Origin: Leifsonia virtsii
GTDB lineage: Bacteria; Actinomycetota; Actinomycetes; Actinomycetales; Microbacteriaceae
DNA length: 64,000 bases
Direction of reading: 5' to 3'
Assembly (NCBI RefSeq): GCF_030433675.1
Contig: NZ_JAROCB010000005.1
Coordinates: 392,234 to 456,233 of the forward strand
Below the pieces are notes generated by a model. It saw only the letters and a program-made list of their open reading frames with translations, was not told the DNA's origin and made no database searches. Made by a program: the position numbers and the translations under genes. Numbering within the stretch: position 1 is the first letter of the stretch; each line of letters begins with the position of its first letter. Positions 44,553 to 53,432 of this stretch are shown piece by piece.

Positions 44553-45101
44553 TCAGAACCGCACGTCGGCCGCGTCCACGACCTCGGCCGTGCGTCCGGG
44601 CGCTCGGTGGTTCGACCAGTAGAGATTGGTGTGCGCGATCACGAGGTCGGGGGTCGGCGCGCCCCACTCCGAGAGGTCCTCCGTGGTGTGCGCGTCGCCG
44701 ACCAGGGTGACGTCGTAGCCGCGCACGAGACCTCCATGGATGGTCGAGCGGATGCACTCGTCCGTCTGCGACCCGGTCACCACGATGCGCCCGGTGCCCG
44801 CCGCGGCGAGCACGTCCTCCAGCGTCGTCTCCTCGAACGCGTCGGCGTAGTGCTTCGGGACGAGCGGCTCGGCCTCGTCGCGGTCGAGCTCCGGGACGTA
44901 CTGCCACTCCTCGGAGCCCTCCGCCAGCTGCTCGTCGGAGTGCTGGATCCACACCACGGGCACGCCTTCGGTGCGCGCCCGCTCGACGAGGCCGCCGATG
45001 CGTTCGACCACCTCGTCGCGCCGGTGGGCGCCCCCGATCACCCCGTTCTGCACGTCGATCACGAGCAGAGCCGTCCCGGTCCGTCCTTGGAGAGTCGTCA
45101 C
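44553..45101 (-). CDS. Isochorismatase-like cysteine hydrolase
   Basis: 182 residues, GTG start. Catalytic triad of the family: D16 (VIDVQNG), K83 (LVPKHYADAFEET) and C116 (TDECIRST). Members include nicotinamidase, isochorismatase and streptothricin or N-carbamoyl hydrolases; the pocket does not identify the substrate. Leaderless promoter, back to back with the pentapeptide-protein gene. Confidence 0.9.
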   Translation of the reverse strand: MTTLQGRTGTALLVIDVQNGVIGGAHRRDEVVERIGGLVERARTEGVPVVWIQHSDEQLAEGSEEWQYVPELDRDEAEPLVPKHYADAFEETTLEDVLAAAGTGRIVVTGSQTDECIRSTIHGGLVRGYDVTLVGDAHTTEDLSEWGAPTPDLVIAHTNLYWSNHRAPGRTAEVVDAADVRF

Positions 45102-45108
45102 GAGCGGG

Positions 45109-45114
45109 ATGCTA
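45109..45114 (-). promoter_or_regulatory. -10 box of a leaderless promoter (cysteine hydrolase)
   Basis: TAGCAT on the minus strand, seven bases before the GTG at 45101. Confidence 0.55.
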
Positions 45115-45148
45115 CCCCCGCAGGCACCCCGCTGTCTGCGGTCGGCGC

Positions 45149-45154
45149 TAGGCT
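45149..45154 (+). promoter_or_regulatory. -10 box of a leaderless promoter (pentapeptide protein)
   Basis: TAGGCT, six bases before the GTG at 45161. The two divergent leaderless starts are only 59 bases apart, so their promoters share the same DNA face. Confidence 0.6.
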
Positions 45155-45160
45155 CGCCGG

Positions 45161-45757
45161 GTGACGAGCATCCCCGACGCCATCAAGGGCGAGGACTGGT
45201 ACGGCCGCGATCTCGACGGGGTCGAGTACACCGGAGTGGTGTTCGACGACGTCGACATGACCGAGCTGCGGAGCTCGGGGGCGACGTTCACCGAGTGCGT
45301 CTTCCGCAAGGTCCGGTTCAACGTCAGCGAGCACACCGACTCCGCCTTCGTGAACTGCCGGTTCGAGTCGTGCAACTTCTTCGACTCCACCTTCCGGCGG
45401 TGCAAGCTCACCGGCAGCACGTTCCAGGGCTGCGAGTTCGCGCTGCTGAAGGTGGAGGGCGGCAACTGGTCGTTCACCGGCCTGTCCCGGGCGGAGCTGC
45501 GCGGCGCGACCTTCACGGGTGTGCGGTTCCGGGAGGCCGACCTGTCTCAGGTGCGCGCGCAGGAGGCGACCTTCGAGGGCTGCGACCTGAGCGCCGTCGC
45601 ACTCGACCGGGCCGACCTGAGCGCGGCCACGATCGCCGGGAGCGACCTCACCGGCGTCGACCTCTCCGACGTGACGCTGCGGGGGACGGTCATCGACGAG
45701 CGCCAGGCCGTGGTGCTGGCCGAGGCGCTCGGGATGGTCGTGGTGCCGGTCCGGTGA
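45161..45757 (+). CDS. Pentapeptide-repeat protein
   Basis: 198 residues, almost entirely built of A(D/N)LXX-like five-residue repeats forming a right-handed quadrilateral beta helix (YTGVVFDDVDMTEL, FTECVFRKVRFNV, FVNCRFESCNFFDS, LDRADLSAATIAGSDLTGV). Central Phe/Leu and Cys positions repeat every five residues. Relatives protect DNA gyrase or serve as scaffolds; this one has no diagnostic feature of either. Overlaps the next peptidase gene (GTGA). Confidence 0.9.
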   Translation: MTSIPDAIKGEDWYGRDLDGVEYTGVVFDDVDMTELRSSGATFTECVFRKVRFNVSEHTDSAFVNCRFESCNFFDSTFRRCKLTGSTFQGCEFALLKVEGGNWSFTGLSRAELRGATFTGVRFREADLSQVRAQEATFEGCDLSAVALDRADLSAATIAGSDLTGVDLSDVTLRGTVIDERQAVVLAEALGMVVVPVR

Positions 45758-46386
45758 GCGGGCGAGTGTCTCCGGTGGTCGTCTATCCGTACGAGTCGCA
45801 GTGGGGCGACATCGCCTGCAACCGGCCGCTCATCGAGGAGGGAGCCGACCCGTCCCGGTTCTTCGACTGGGCCACCGACGGGTATCCCTCGGTGGAGGAG
45901 TACCTCTTCTGGTCGCACCACGTCTGCGGCCTGGCGTCCCTTCGCTCGGTGCTCCGCGCGTGGACTCCGGAGCACGGGCGGATCGCCATGTTCGAGCTGG
46001 TCCGCCGGGCGCGGCGGCGCGGCGCTCTGACGCGCGACGGCGACGTGGTCGGCGGCCTCTTCTACCGGCCGTTCGTGGAGTGGATCGGCGAGGACTTCGG
46101 GATCGAGGGCACGGTCCACCCGTTCGTGGAGGCGGAGGGCCTTCTCGCGCACGTCCGCGCCGGTGGCGTCGCGCTGGCCTCCGTCTCGCCCGAGATCCGC
46201 TACCCCGACCGGCCGAACGCCCGTCGCGGCGGCCATCTCGTGCTCGTGCACCGGTTCGACGGAGACCGCATCACGCTGCACAACCCGTCGGGCGTGCCGG
46301 GCACCGCGGAGAACGCCGAGGTCGATCTCCCGACGTTCGAGCGGTTCTTCGCGCACCGCGGCGTCACCCTCACGCCTCCGGCATGA
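45754..46386 (+). CDS. C39-like papain-fold cysteine peptidase
   Basis: 210 residues, GTG start within the previous stop. Candidate nucleophile C58 in WSHHVCGLASLRSVL and the His/Asn-Asp side in RRGGHLVLVHRFDGDRITLHNPSG, the pattern of peptidase C39-like proteins of unknown target. No secretion signal and no ABC domain, so it is a free cytoplasmic enzyme. Coupled to the pentapeptide protein, which suggests they act together; no peptide precursor gene is next to them. Confidence 0.8.
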   Translation: MSGRVSPVVVYPYESQWGDIACNRPLIEEGADPSRFFDWATDGYPSVEEYLFWSHHVCGLASLRSVLRAWTPEHGRIAMFELVRRARRRGALTRDGDVVGGLFYRPFVEWIGEDFGIEGTVHPFVEAEGLLAHVRAGGVALASVSPEIRYPDRPNARRGGHLVLVHRFDGDRITLHNPSGVPGTAENAEVDLPTFERFFAHRGVTLTPPA

Positions 46387-46388
46387 CG

Positions 46389-46436
46389 CGCTGACGGCGC
46401 CCGCCCCCGGTGTCGCGGGGGCGGGCGCCGTCAGCG
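46389..46436. terminator. Bidirectional terminator between convergent genes
   Basis: Perfect 21-bp stem CGCTGACGGCGCCCGCCCCCG / CGGGGGCGGGCGCCGTCAGCG around a GTGTCG loop, between the peptidase (+) and ABC ATPase (-) stops. Confidence 0.88.
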
Positions 46437-46452
46437 CGGGCGGGCCGGCCGG

Positions 46453-47124
46453 TCAGGCGACCTCGCTGACCTGCCCGTGCTTGATGTGCAGCCGGCGCTG
46501 GGCGCGTCGGGCCACGGCGGTGTCATGGGTGACGATGACGACGGTGAGGCCCCGGTCGCGCCACAGGCCCTCCAGCAGGTCCATGATCTCGTCGCGGGTC
46601 TCCTCGTCGAGGTTGCCGGTGGGCTCGTCGGCCAGCAGCACCTCCGGGTCCTTCACGAGGGCCCTGGCGATGGCGACGCGCTGCTGCTGGCCGCCGGAGA
46701 GCTCGGACGGCAGGTGGTTGCCGCGGTCGGCGAGGCCGACCGAGGCGAGCGCCTCCGCGGCGCGGCGCTTCCGGTCGGCGGCGCTGACGTGCAGCGGGGC
46801 GAGGGCCGTCTCCACGTTCTCCTGGGCGGTGAGCGTCGGGATGAGGTTGAAGCCCTGGAAGACGAAGCCGATCTCCTTGGCGCGGATCTTCGCGAGCCGC
46901 GAGTCCCGTTGCTTCGACAGGCTGTCCGTGCCCAGCTCGACGGAGCCGGACGTCGGCCGGTCGAGCGCGCCCAGCATCTGCAGCAGCGTCGACTTGCCGC
47001 CGCCGGTCGGGCCCTGGATGGCGACCAGCTGGCCGTCCGGGATCGTAAGGCTCACGTCGTTGAGCGCGACGACCTGGCGCTTGGACTGGCTGTACTTCTT
47101 GGTGACATCGGTGAGGGTGTACAC
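46453..47124 (-). CDS. ABC transporter ATP-binding protein, MacB/LolD type
   Basis: 223 residues. Walker A GPTGGGKST, signature ELSGGQQQRVAIARAL, Walker B LLADEPTGNLD, then switch His (THD). Follows the FtsX-domain permease gene by 35 bases on the same strand and works with it. Family members drive mechanotransmission for export of peptides, lipoproteins or drugs across the membrane or envelope. Confidence 0.93.
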   Translation of the reverse strand: MYTLTDVTKKYSQSKRQVVALNDVSLTIPDGQLVAIQGPTGGGKSTLLQMLGALDRPTSGSVELGTDSLSKQRDSRLAKIRAKEIGFVFQGFNLIPTLTAQENVETALAPLHVSAADRKRRAAEALASVGLADRGNHLPSELSGGQQQRVAIARALVKDPEVLLADEPTGNLDEETRDEIMDLLEGLWRDRGLTVVIVTHDTAVARRAQRRLHIKHGQVSEVA

Positions 47125-47159
47125 GGGTGACTCCTTGGGTTCGGGATGCGCGGGCAGGC

Positions 47160-48704
47160 TCAGGCGACCGAGCGGAGGGCGGCGGCGGGGCGGAGACGGG
47201 AGGCCCGCCAGCCGCCGATCGCGCCGGCGAGAAGACCGCCGAGCACCGCGAGGGCGACCGCTCCGACGATGATCCAGAGCGTCACGGGGGCGTGCAGCGC
47301 GATGTTCGCGGACGAGGTGGCCGCCTCGCGGGCGGCGCCGAACGCCCCGCCGCCGGCGAAGCCTCCGGCGCGCGGGGCGTCCGTCGCGGCACCGGCGGCG
47401 CCGGCGCCTCCCCCGAACCGACCGGCAGCATTCGCGCTCACTCCGTGGCTGATGCTGCCGGTCAGGGTCGGCGCGACCAGGTTGACGACGAGCACGCCGA
47501 GGAGCCCGACGGCGACGCCGATCACGCCGCCGATGACGCCCTGCACCACCGACTCGCCGGCCACCTGCCCGACGATGCGGCGGTTGGACCAGCCGATCGC
47601 CTTGAGCGTGCCGAACTCACGGGTGCGCCGGGTGACACCGGAGATGGTGAACAGGATGGCGATCAGGAACGCCGCCGCCAGCACGATGACCGACAGCCAG
47701 GTGCCGAGGTTCCCGATCAGCTCGCCGGCACTGCCGAGCGAGCCGGAGACGGTGGACGCGAGGTCGGCCTGGGTGCTGACCGTCGCACCGGAGACGGCCT
47801 TGGTCAGGTCCGTCTTGATCTGGTCGATGTCGCCCGACGACGCGGCCTTCACGTAGACGGACGAGATCTTGCCGGTCTCGCCGGAGAGCGTCTGGGCGAC
47901 ATCCAGCGGGATGTAGGCGTTGGCCGCGGTGGTCGAGTCGGAGCCGGTCGCCGAGACGATGCCGATGACGGAGAACGAGGTCCCGCCGATGGTGACGGTG
48001 TCGCCGACGGCCTTGCTCGCGGTCTTGGCGTAGCTCGCGTCCAGCACGACGACGTCCTTGCCCTTGTCGGCCGCGGTGAAGCTGCGGCCGCCGGTGAGCG
48101 TCACGGAGGCGAGCGGCCCGACCGACTTGCCCGCCGGGTCCAGCCCCATCACCGAGAAGGAGTCAACGGTGAAGGAGCTCCCGCCCGCGCCGTCGGAGCC
48201 GCCGGTCGGCGGGGCGGTCGGGGAGGCGGCCTGGCCGTTCTGGCGCTCCTGGCGGAGCTGCTGGAAGTTCGGCAGCGTGCCGCTGAAGCTGGTGTTGGTC
48301 AGCGACAGCACCGCGGCGGCGGCCGACACGTTCTGCACCTTCTGGACGGTGGAGAGCGTTGCCGCGTCCATGGTCGTCGAGCCGCGGGTCGCCTCCAGGC
48401 GCGAGGTGTTCACCTGGCGCGCGGTGCCGGTGTCGGTGCCCGCGTTCGCGCCGAAGTCGAAGCGCGGGCCCCCGCCGGCTCCCTGCAGCGCGTTCGCACC
48501 TTGAGCGGTCGCCGGCTGGCTGACCGTGATGTCTGTCCCGACGCCGTAGACGGACTGCAGGACGCTCTCCTGCGCCTGCTTCACGCCAGCCGACACGGCG
48601 TTGACGATGATGACGAGGGCGATCGCGAGCGCCATGCCGATGGCGATGATGATCGTCTGCTTGCGGCGGTTGAGCAGCTCGCGGCGCAGGTAGGTCCCGA
48701 ACAT
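47160..48704 (-). CDS. ABC transporter permease, MacB/FtsX type
   Basis: 514 residues. One N-terminal helix (about 18-40, IIAIGMALAIALVIIVNAV), a ~290-residue extracytoplasmic MacB-PCD domain, and three C-terminal helices (FtsX domain; AAAFLIAILFTISGVTRRTREFGTLKAIG). A Gly/Ala-rich insert near about 425-455 lies before the last helix. Partner of the ATPase just downstream; together a half-transporter dimer of the MacB class. Substrate unknown. Confidence 0.92.
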   Translation of the reverse strand: MFGTYLRRELLNRRKQTIIIAIGMALAIALVIIVNAVSAGVKQAQESVLQSVYGVGTDITVSQPATAQGANALQGAGGGPRFDFGANAGTDTGTARQVNTSRLEATRGSTTMDAATLSTVQKVQNVSAAAAVLSLTNTSFSGTLPNFQQLRQERQNGQAASPTAPPTGGSDGAGGSSFTVDSFSVMGLDPAGKSVGPLASVTLTGGRSFTAADKGKDVVVLDASYAKTASKAVGDTVTIGGTSFSVIGIVSATGSDSTTAANAYIPLDVAQTLSGETGKISSVYVKAASSGDIDQIKTDLTKAVSGATVSTQADLASTVSGSLGSAGELIGNLGTWLSVIVLAAAFLIAILFTISGVTRRTREFGTLKAIGWSNRRIVGQVAGESVVQGVIGGVIGVAVGLLGVLVVNLVAPTLTGSISHGVSANAAGRFGGGAGAAGAATDAPRAGGFAGGGAFGAAREAATSSANIALHAPVTLWIIVGAVALAVLGGLLAGAIGGWRASRLRPAAALRSVA

Positions 48705-48805
48705 TGGCTTCCAAACTGTGGGGGCGGATGTGGTTCTTGCGCGAGGTTAAGGACCGCCGTTTTCGGGTCGCTATGGCGAAGCTATGCATCCGCCGTGTGC
48801 CGCGA

Positions 48806-48832
48806 TGTCACACATCCGGGCGCTGCGGTGTC
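48806..48832 (+). promoter_or_regulatory. Candidate ECF41 sigma-factor promoter
   Basis: TGTCACA (48806-48812), exactly 16 bases, then TGTC (48829-48832). The remembered ECF41 consensus is TGTCACA-N16-CGTC. It precedes the oxidoreductase-sigma operon by 37 bases, so the sigma factor would be autoregulated. Confidence 0.65.
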
Positions 48833-48869
48833 TCAGGGTCGACAGCGTTCTTCGGTGGAAGGGGATCCC

Positions 48870-50084
48870 ATGCAGCAGCAGACCCGCGTGGTCGTGATCG
48901 GCGGCGGCTACGCCGGAGTGACGGCGGCGAACCGGCTCACCGCGGACGACAGCGTGAGCGTCACCCTGGTGAACCCGCGCGACGTCTTCGTCGAGCGCAT
49001 CCGGCTGCACCAGCTGGTCGCCGGGACCGACGACGCGGTCGTCGACTTCGACCGGGTGCTCGCGCCCGCCGTCGGCCTGCGGGTGGACACGGTGCGGCGC
49101 ATCGATGCGGCGAGCCGCCGGGTGCTGCTGACATCCGGCGCGGCGCTCGACTACGACCACCTCATCTATGCGGCGGGTAGCGGACGCGCGGTCGCGGACG
49201 TCCCCGGCGGCGAGCACGCCCACGCGATCGCCGACCTGCGCGACGCGGAGGCGCTGCGGGAGGCGCTCGCCGCGGCCGGGCCGGAGACCCCCGTCGTCGT
49301 GGCGGGAGGCGGCCCGGCCGGGATCGAACTGGCCGCCGAGCTCGCGGAGCAGGGTAGGCCCGTCGCGCTGGCCTGCGGCGGTCCGCTGGGGCCCACGCTG
49401 CACGAGCGGACGCGCCGCGGCGTCGCGCGGCGGCTCGCTGCTCTCGGGGTGGACGTGCTCGACGGCCCCGGCTCGCGCGTCGTGGCGGTGACCGCGGACG
49501 GCGCGGTGCTGGCCGACGGGCGGACGATCGGCGGGACCGTGGTGTGGACCGCCGGTTTCCTCGTGCCGGAGCTCGCCCGCGCGAGCGGCCTCAGCACCGA
49601 CGCGCACGGCCGTCTGCTCACCGACGAGACGTTGACCAGCGTCGACGACGAGCGCATCCTCGCCGCCGGCGACGCCGCATCCCCGTCCGGAATGCCCCTG
49701 CGGATGAGCTGCCAGGCCGCCGGTCCGCTGGGCGGCCACGCGGCCGACACCGTGCTGCAGCGCATCCACGGCGACGAGCCGCGGCCGTTCGCCATGGGGT
49801 TCATCGGGCTGTGCCTGAGCCTCGGGCGGCGGAACGGAGTGTTCCAGTTCGAGCACAGGGACGACTCGCCGACCGGCGCCCGCATCGCCGGGAGGGCCGG
49901 AGCCTCCGTCAAAGAGCTGGTGTGCCGGGGGACCGTCCAGCAGCTCGTCCTCGAGGCACGGCATCCCGGAGCGACGCGCCTCCCGGCGGCCTTCGGCGAC
50001 CGGAGCCGTGCCCGTATGCTCGCTAGCAGCGGCGCCACGGTGCGGACGACGGCGCCCGCGAGCGGGGGAGCGGCGCGGCCATGA
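48870..50084 (+). CDS. NDH-2-like FAD/NAD(P) oxidoreductase
   Basis: 404 residues. Two dinucleotide folds: FAD site VVVIGGGYAGVTAANRL at the start, and NAD(P) site VVVAGGGPAGIELAAELAE (about 140-160); GTVVWTAGF and ILAAGDAASPSG (about 270) carry the FAD ribose Asp. Type II NADH dehydrogenase/ferredoxin-reductase-like. RBS GTGGAAGGG. It immediately precedes and overlaps the ECF41 sigma gene, a standard arrangement for this sigma group with an oxidoreductase partner. Confidence 0.9.
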   Translation: MQQQTRVVVIGGGYAGVTAANRLTADDSVSVTLVNPRDVFVERIRLHQLVAGTDDAVVDFDRVLAPAVGLRVDTVRRIDAASRRVLLTSGAALDYDHLIYAAGSGRAVADVPGGEHAHAIADLRDAEALREALAAAGPETPVVVAGGGPAGIELAAELAEQGRPVALACGGPLGPTLHERTRRGVARRLAALGVDVLDGPGSRVVAVTADGAVLADGRTIGGTVVWTAGFLVPELARASGLSTDAHGRLLTDETLTSVDDERILAAGDAASPSGMPLRMSCQAAGPLGGHAADTVLQRIHGDEPRPFAMGFIGLCLSLGRRNGVFQFEHRDDSPTGARIAGRAGASVKELVCRGTVQQLVLEARHPGATRLPAAFGDRSRARMLASSGATVRTTAPASGGAARP

Positions 50085-50977
50085 GCGGCAACGGGACGGA
50101 TGCGGCGACGGCGGAGTTCATCGCGCACCGCAACCTGCTGTTCACGGTGGCGTACGAGATGCTCGGATCGGCGGCCGACGCGGAGGACGTGCTCCAGGAG
50201 ACCTGGCTGCGCTGGGTGAAGGTCGAGGGCGACGAGGTGCGGGAGCCGCGCGCCTACCTGGTCCGGATCGCGACCCGCCTGGCGCTGAACCGCCTGCGCA
50301 GCGCGCAGCACCGCCGGGAATCGTACGTCGGACCCTGGCTGCCCGAGCCGCTGCTGACGAGTCCCGATGTCGCCGAGGACGTGGAACTGGCCGAGAGTGT
50401 CTCGATGGCGCTCATGGTGGTGCTGGAGACGCTCGGCCCGACCGAGCGGGCCGTCTTCGTGCTGCACGACGTGTTCGGGTTCGAGTTCGCCGAGATCGCG
50501 GCGACCCTCGACAAGACGCCCGCGGCGGTGCGGCAGATCGCCCACCGGGCGCGCGCCCACGTCGAGGCGCGCCGGCCGCGGGTGTCCGTCTCCGCTGAGG
50601 AGGCGCGCGCAGTGCTCGACGGCTTCCGCCGGGCGGTCGAGACCGGCGACCCGCAGGCGATGCTCGCGGTGCTGGCGCCGGACGTCGTGCTCATCAGCGA
50701 CGGCGGAGGGGTGAAGCAGGCCGCCCTCCGCCCGATCGTCGGCGCCGACAAGGTCACGCGCTTCATCGCGGGCGGGCTGCGGAAGACCGGCGCCGTGCTG
50801 ACCAGCGCGCCGACCGTGCTGAACGGCAACCCGGCGCTCGAGCTCTACGTCGACGGGGAGTTCGACGGCGTGCTGGCGGCGCGCGTCCAGGACGGCCTCA
50901 TCACCGGCATGTACGTCGTGCGGAACCCGGGAAAGCTGACCCGCGTCACCGAGGAGACGCCGCTGGCGCTGCGCTGA
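50081..50977 (+). CDS. ECF41-family RNA polymerase sigma factor (SigJ-like)
   Basis: 298 residues. Sigma-70 regions 2 (NLLFTVAYEMLGSAADAEDVLQETWLRW) and 4 (LGPTERAVFVLHDVFGFEFAEIA, DKTPAAVRQIAHRARAHVE), then a SnoaL-like C-terminal domain of about 110 residues. The domain carries the ECF41 motifs DGGG-x-K (D207) and a NPxKL-type end (NPGKL). No anti-sigma gene is nearby; in this group the C-terminal domain regulates the protein. Overlaps the oxidoreductase gene (ATGA). Confidence 0.92.
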   Translation: MSGNGTDAATAEFIAHRNLLFTVAYEMLGSAADAEDVLQETWLRWVKVEGDEVREPRAYLVRIATRLALNRLRSAQHRRESYVGPWLPEPLLTSPDVAEDVELAESVSMALMVVLETLGPTERAVFVLHDVFGFEFAEIAATLDKTPAAVRQIAHRARAHVEARRPRVSVSAEEARAVLDGFRRAVETGDPQAMLAVLAPDVVLISDGGGVKQAALRPIVGADKVTRFIAGGLRKTGAVLTSAPTVLNGNPALELYVDGEFDGVLAARVQDGLITGMYVVRNPGKLTRVTEETPLALR

Positions 50978-51036
50978 TCCCGTCGCTCAGACAGTTCATA
51001 GGTTCTGCAAAGTCGCCATCCATTCCCCTCCTCATA

Positions 51037-51807
51037 ATGGGAAAGGTGACCATCAACGCCCGCGCCGCCTCCGGTGCCTCCAGCCAGCCCCGTACCCTCC
51101 TGCGCCGGGCGGACGGGGGTGCGATCCGCGTGCTCGTCGTCGACGACGAGGCCACGCTGACGGACCTGCTCGCGATGGCGCTCCACTACGAGGACTGGGA
51201 CGTCAAGACGGCGTCGACGGGCCAGCAGGCGCTGCAGCTGTCGCGCGAGTTCAAGCCGGACGTCGTGGTGCTCGACATCATGCTCCCCGACATCGACGGC
51301 CTCCAGGTGCTCTCCCGGATGCGTGCGGACGGCAACGAGGCGCCCGTGCTGTTCCTCACCGCGAAGGACTCGCTCGACGACCGCATCGCCGGGCTCACGG
51401 CCGGAGGCGACGACTACGTGACCAAGCCGTTCAGCCTGGAGGAGTTGGTCGCCCGGCTGCGCGGCCTGCTCCGGCGTTCCCGTGCGGCGGTCGCCGACCA
51501 CGACGACCCCGTGCTCATCGTCGGCGACCTCGTGCTCGACGAGGACAGCTACGAGGTGCACCGCGACGGCGAGCTCATCCAGCTGACCGCGACCGAGTTC
51601 GAGCTGCTCCGCTTCCTGATGCGCAACCCGCGCCGCGTGCTCAGCAAGGCGCAGATCCTCGACCGCGTCTGGAGCTACGACTTCGGCGGCTCCTCCAGCG
51701 TCGTCGAGCTCTACATCTCCTACCTGCGCAAGAAGATCGACGCCGGCCGCCCCCCGATGATCCACACCGTGCGCGGGGCCGGCTACATGGTCAAGGCAGC
51801 GCAATGA
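51037..51807 (+). CDS. OmpR/PhoB-family response regulator (TcrA/MprA-like)
   Basis: 256 residues. Receiver domain with acidic pair (VLVVDDEATLTDLL), phospho-acceptor D80 (VVVLDIMLPD) and LTAKDS Lys, then winged-helix effector (about 145-250; LTATEFELLRFLMRNPRRVLSKAQIL and SSSVVELYISYLRKKID). A 28-residue basic extension precedes the receiver. CATAAT overlaps the ATG, so GTG51046 is an alternative. Overlaps the kinase gene by four bases. Confidence 0.92.
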   Translation: MGKVTINARAASGASSQPRTLLRRADGGAIRVLVVDDEATLTDLLAMALHYEDWDVKTASTGQQALQLSREFKPDVVVLDIMLPDIDGLQVLSRMRADGNEAPVLFLTAKDSLDDRIAGLTAGGDDYVTKPFSLEELVARLRGLLRRSRAAVADHDDPVLIVGDLVLDEDSYEVHRDGELIQLTATEFELLRFLMRNPRRVLSKAQILDRVWSYDFGGSSSVVELYISYLRKKIDAGRPPMIHTVRGAGYMVKAAQ

Positions 51808-53432
51808 CCACCGCCCGCACGGCGGGCGCCCCAGCTCCGGCGGGCCGCGGCACGCTCCCGCGCATCCGTCCCTTCCGCTCGTGGACGCTGCGCAGCCGCG
51901 TCGTGCTCGTCGTGGTCGCGATGCTCGCCGTGCTCGGCGCGGTCATCGGCGCCGTCAGCGTCTTCGCCTTGCAGAGCTACCTGATGCAGCGGCTGGATGC
52001 GCAGCTCACGTCCGCGCTCGTGCGCGGCCAGCACGCGGCCGACCGGATCAACGCGGGCGGCCCGACCGTGCCGGACACCGCCGGTGTCGTGCAGACGCCC
52101 GGTCAGCCGACGGGAACGCTCGGCGCGGTCCGGAGCTCGGAGGGCGGCCTGTTGTTCCCGCCGGTGATCCTCGCCGACCGGTCTTCGGCCTCCACGAACC
52201 AGCCCCTCGGGCCGAAGCAGGTGACCATCAACGGTCTCGCGCTGCTCAGCGTCCCGTCCGACGAGAAGCCGCGGACCGTCGATCTGGGGCAGGCTCTCGG
52301 CTCCTACCGCGTGGCGGCGGCCGAGCTGTCCAATGGAGACAGCGTCATCATCGGCCTGCCCTTGAGCGACGTCAACGCCACCGTCGCCCGGCTCACCGTC
52401 GTCATCGTGCTGGTGACCCTCGCCGGCCTGGTGTTCGCCTTCCTGCTCGCGAGCGTGGTGGTCCGCCTGGCGATGCGGCCGCTGGAGCGGGTGGCCGGCA
52501 CGGCCGAGCAGGTCTCCAAGCTTCCCCTCGACCACGGCGACGTCGCGCTGTCGGTGCGCGTGCCGGAGGAGGACACGGACGAGCACACCGAGGTGGGCAA
52601 GGTGGGCTCCGCCCTGAACCGCATGCTCGGCCACGTCGCCTCGGCGCTGACCGCCCGGCAGGCCAGCGAGCAGAAGGTGCGGCGGTTCGTCGCGGACGCC
52701 AGTCACGAGCTGCGGACACCGCTCGCGTCGATCCGCGGCTACGCGGAGCTGACCCGGCGCGCGCCGCACGAGCTCCCGCCCGACGTGACCCGGTCGCTCG
52801 GCCGGATCGAGTCCGAGGCGACGCGCATGACCTCGCTGGTCGAAGACCTGCTGCTCCTCGCCCGCCTCGACGAGGGCCGGGAGCTCGACCGCGACCCCGT
52901 CGACCTCACCCTGCTCCTGGTCGACGCCCTCAGCGACGCGCACGCGGCGGGACCCGACCATGAATGGATCCTCGACCTGCCGGAGGAGCCGGTCGAGGTG
53001 GTCGGCGACGCGCAGCGTCTGCACCAGGTGCTGATGAATCTGCTGGCCAACGCGCGCGTCCACACCCCCGAGGGCACGAAGGTCACCGCCGGACTGCGCG
53101 TGGAGGCGGACAGCGGGCGCGCGGTCGTCACCGTCGCGGACGACGGGCCCGGCATCCCGGAGGACCTGCAGGGCAGCCTGTTCGAGCGCTTCGCCCGCGG
53201 CGACAGCTCCCGCAACCGCGCCACCGGCTCCACCGGGCTCGGGCTCGCGATCGTTCAGGCCGTCGTGCAGGCGCACGGCGGGGAGGTCACGGTTCACAGC
53301 GTCCCGGGCGACACGGTGTTCACGGTGACGCTGCCACTGGCGCCCCCGGACGCCGAATCCACCCCTGAGCCGGATTCCGCCTCGGACGCCGCCGACTCCG
53401 TCGCGCCGTCGGCGGAGGTCCGGTCCGAGTGA
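51804..53432 (+). CDS. Membrane sensor histidine kinase
   Basis: 542 residues. Two membrane helices (about 30-55 and 190-215) enclose a ~140-residue extracellular sensor part; HAMP-like region (LAMRPLERVAGTAEQVSKL), HisKA with phospho-acceptor H301 (ASHELRTPLASIRGYAEL), and HATPase (NLLANARVHTPEGTKV, VADDGPGIPED, GSTGLGLAIV). Ala/Asp/Ser C-terminal tail. MprB-like layout; signal unknown. Cognate regulator is directly upstream, hydrolase gene begins at its stop (GTGA). Confidence 0.92.
   Translation: MTTARTAGAPAPAGRGTLPRIRPFRSWTLRSRVVLVVVAMLAVLGAVIGAVSVFALQSYLMQRLDAQLTSALVRGQHAADRINAGGPTVPDTAGVVQTPGQPTGTLGAVRSSEGGLLFPPVILADRSSASTNQPLGPKQVTINGLALLSVPSDEKPRTVDLGQALGSYRVAAAELSNGDSVIIGLPLSDVNATVARLTVVIVLVTLAGLVFAFLLASVVVRLAMRPLERVAGTAEQVSKLPLDHGDVALSVRVPEEDTDEHTEVGKVGSALNRMLGHVASALTARQASEQKVRRFVADASHELRTPLASIRGYAELTRRAPHELPPDVTRSLGRIESEATRMTSLVEDLLLLARLDEGRELDRDPVDLTLLLVDALSDAHAAGPDHEWILDLPEEPVEVVGDAQRLHQVLMNLLANARVHTPEGTKVTAGLRVEADSGRAVVTVADDGPGIPEDLQGSLFERFARGDSSRNRATGSTGLGLAIVQAVVQAHGGEVTVHSVPGDTVFTVTLPLAPPDAESTPEPDSASDAADSVAPSAEVRSE

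Noticed and set aside
45754..46386. Peptidase as bacteriocin-exporter protease
   Set aside because: No ABC domain, no double-Gly precursor and no immunity gene nearby; the ABC genes next door are on the other strand and of MacB type.
47127..48869. Long plus-strand frame running into the NDH-2-like gene
   Set aside because: Covers the antisense of the MacB-type permease; the oxidoreductase motifs start only at 48870, where a ribosome site is present.
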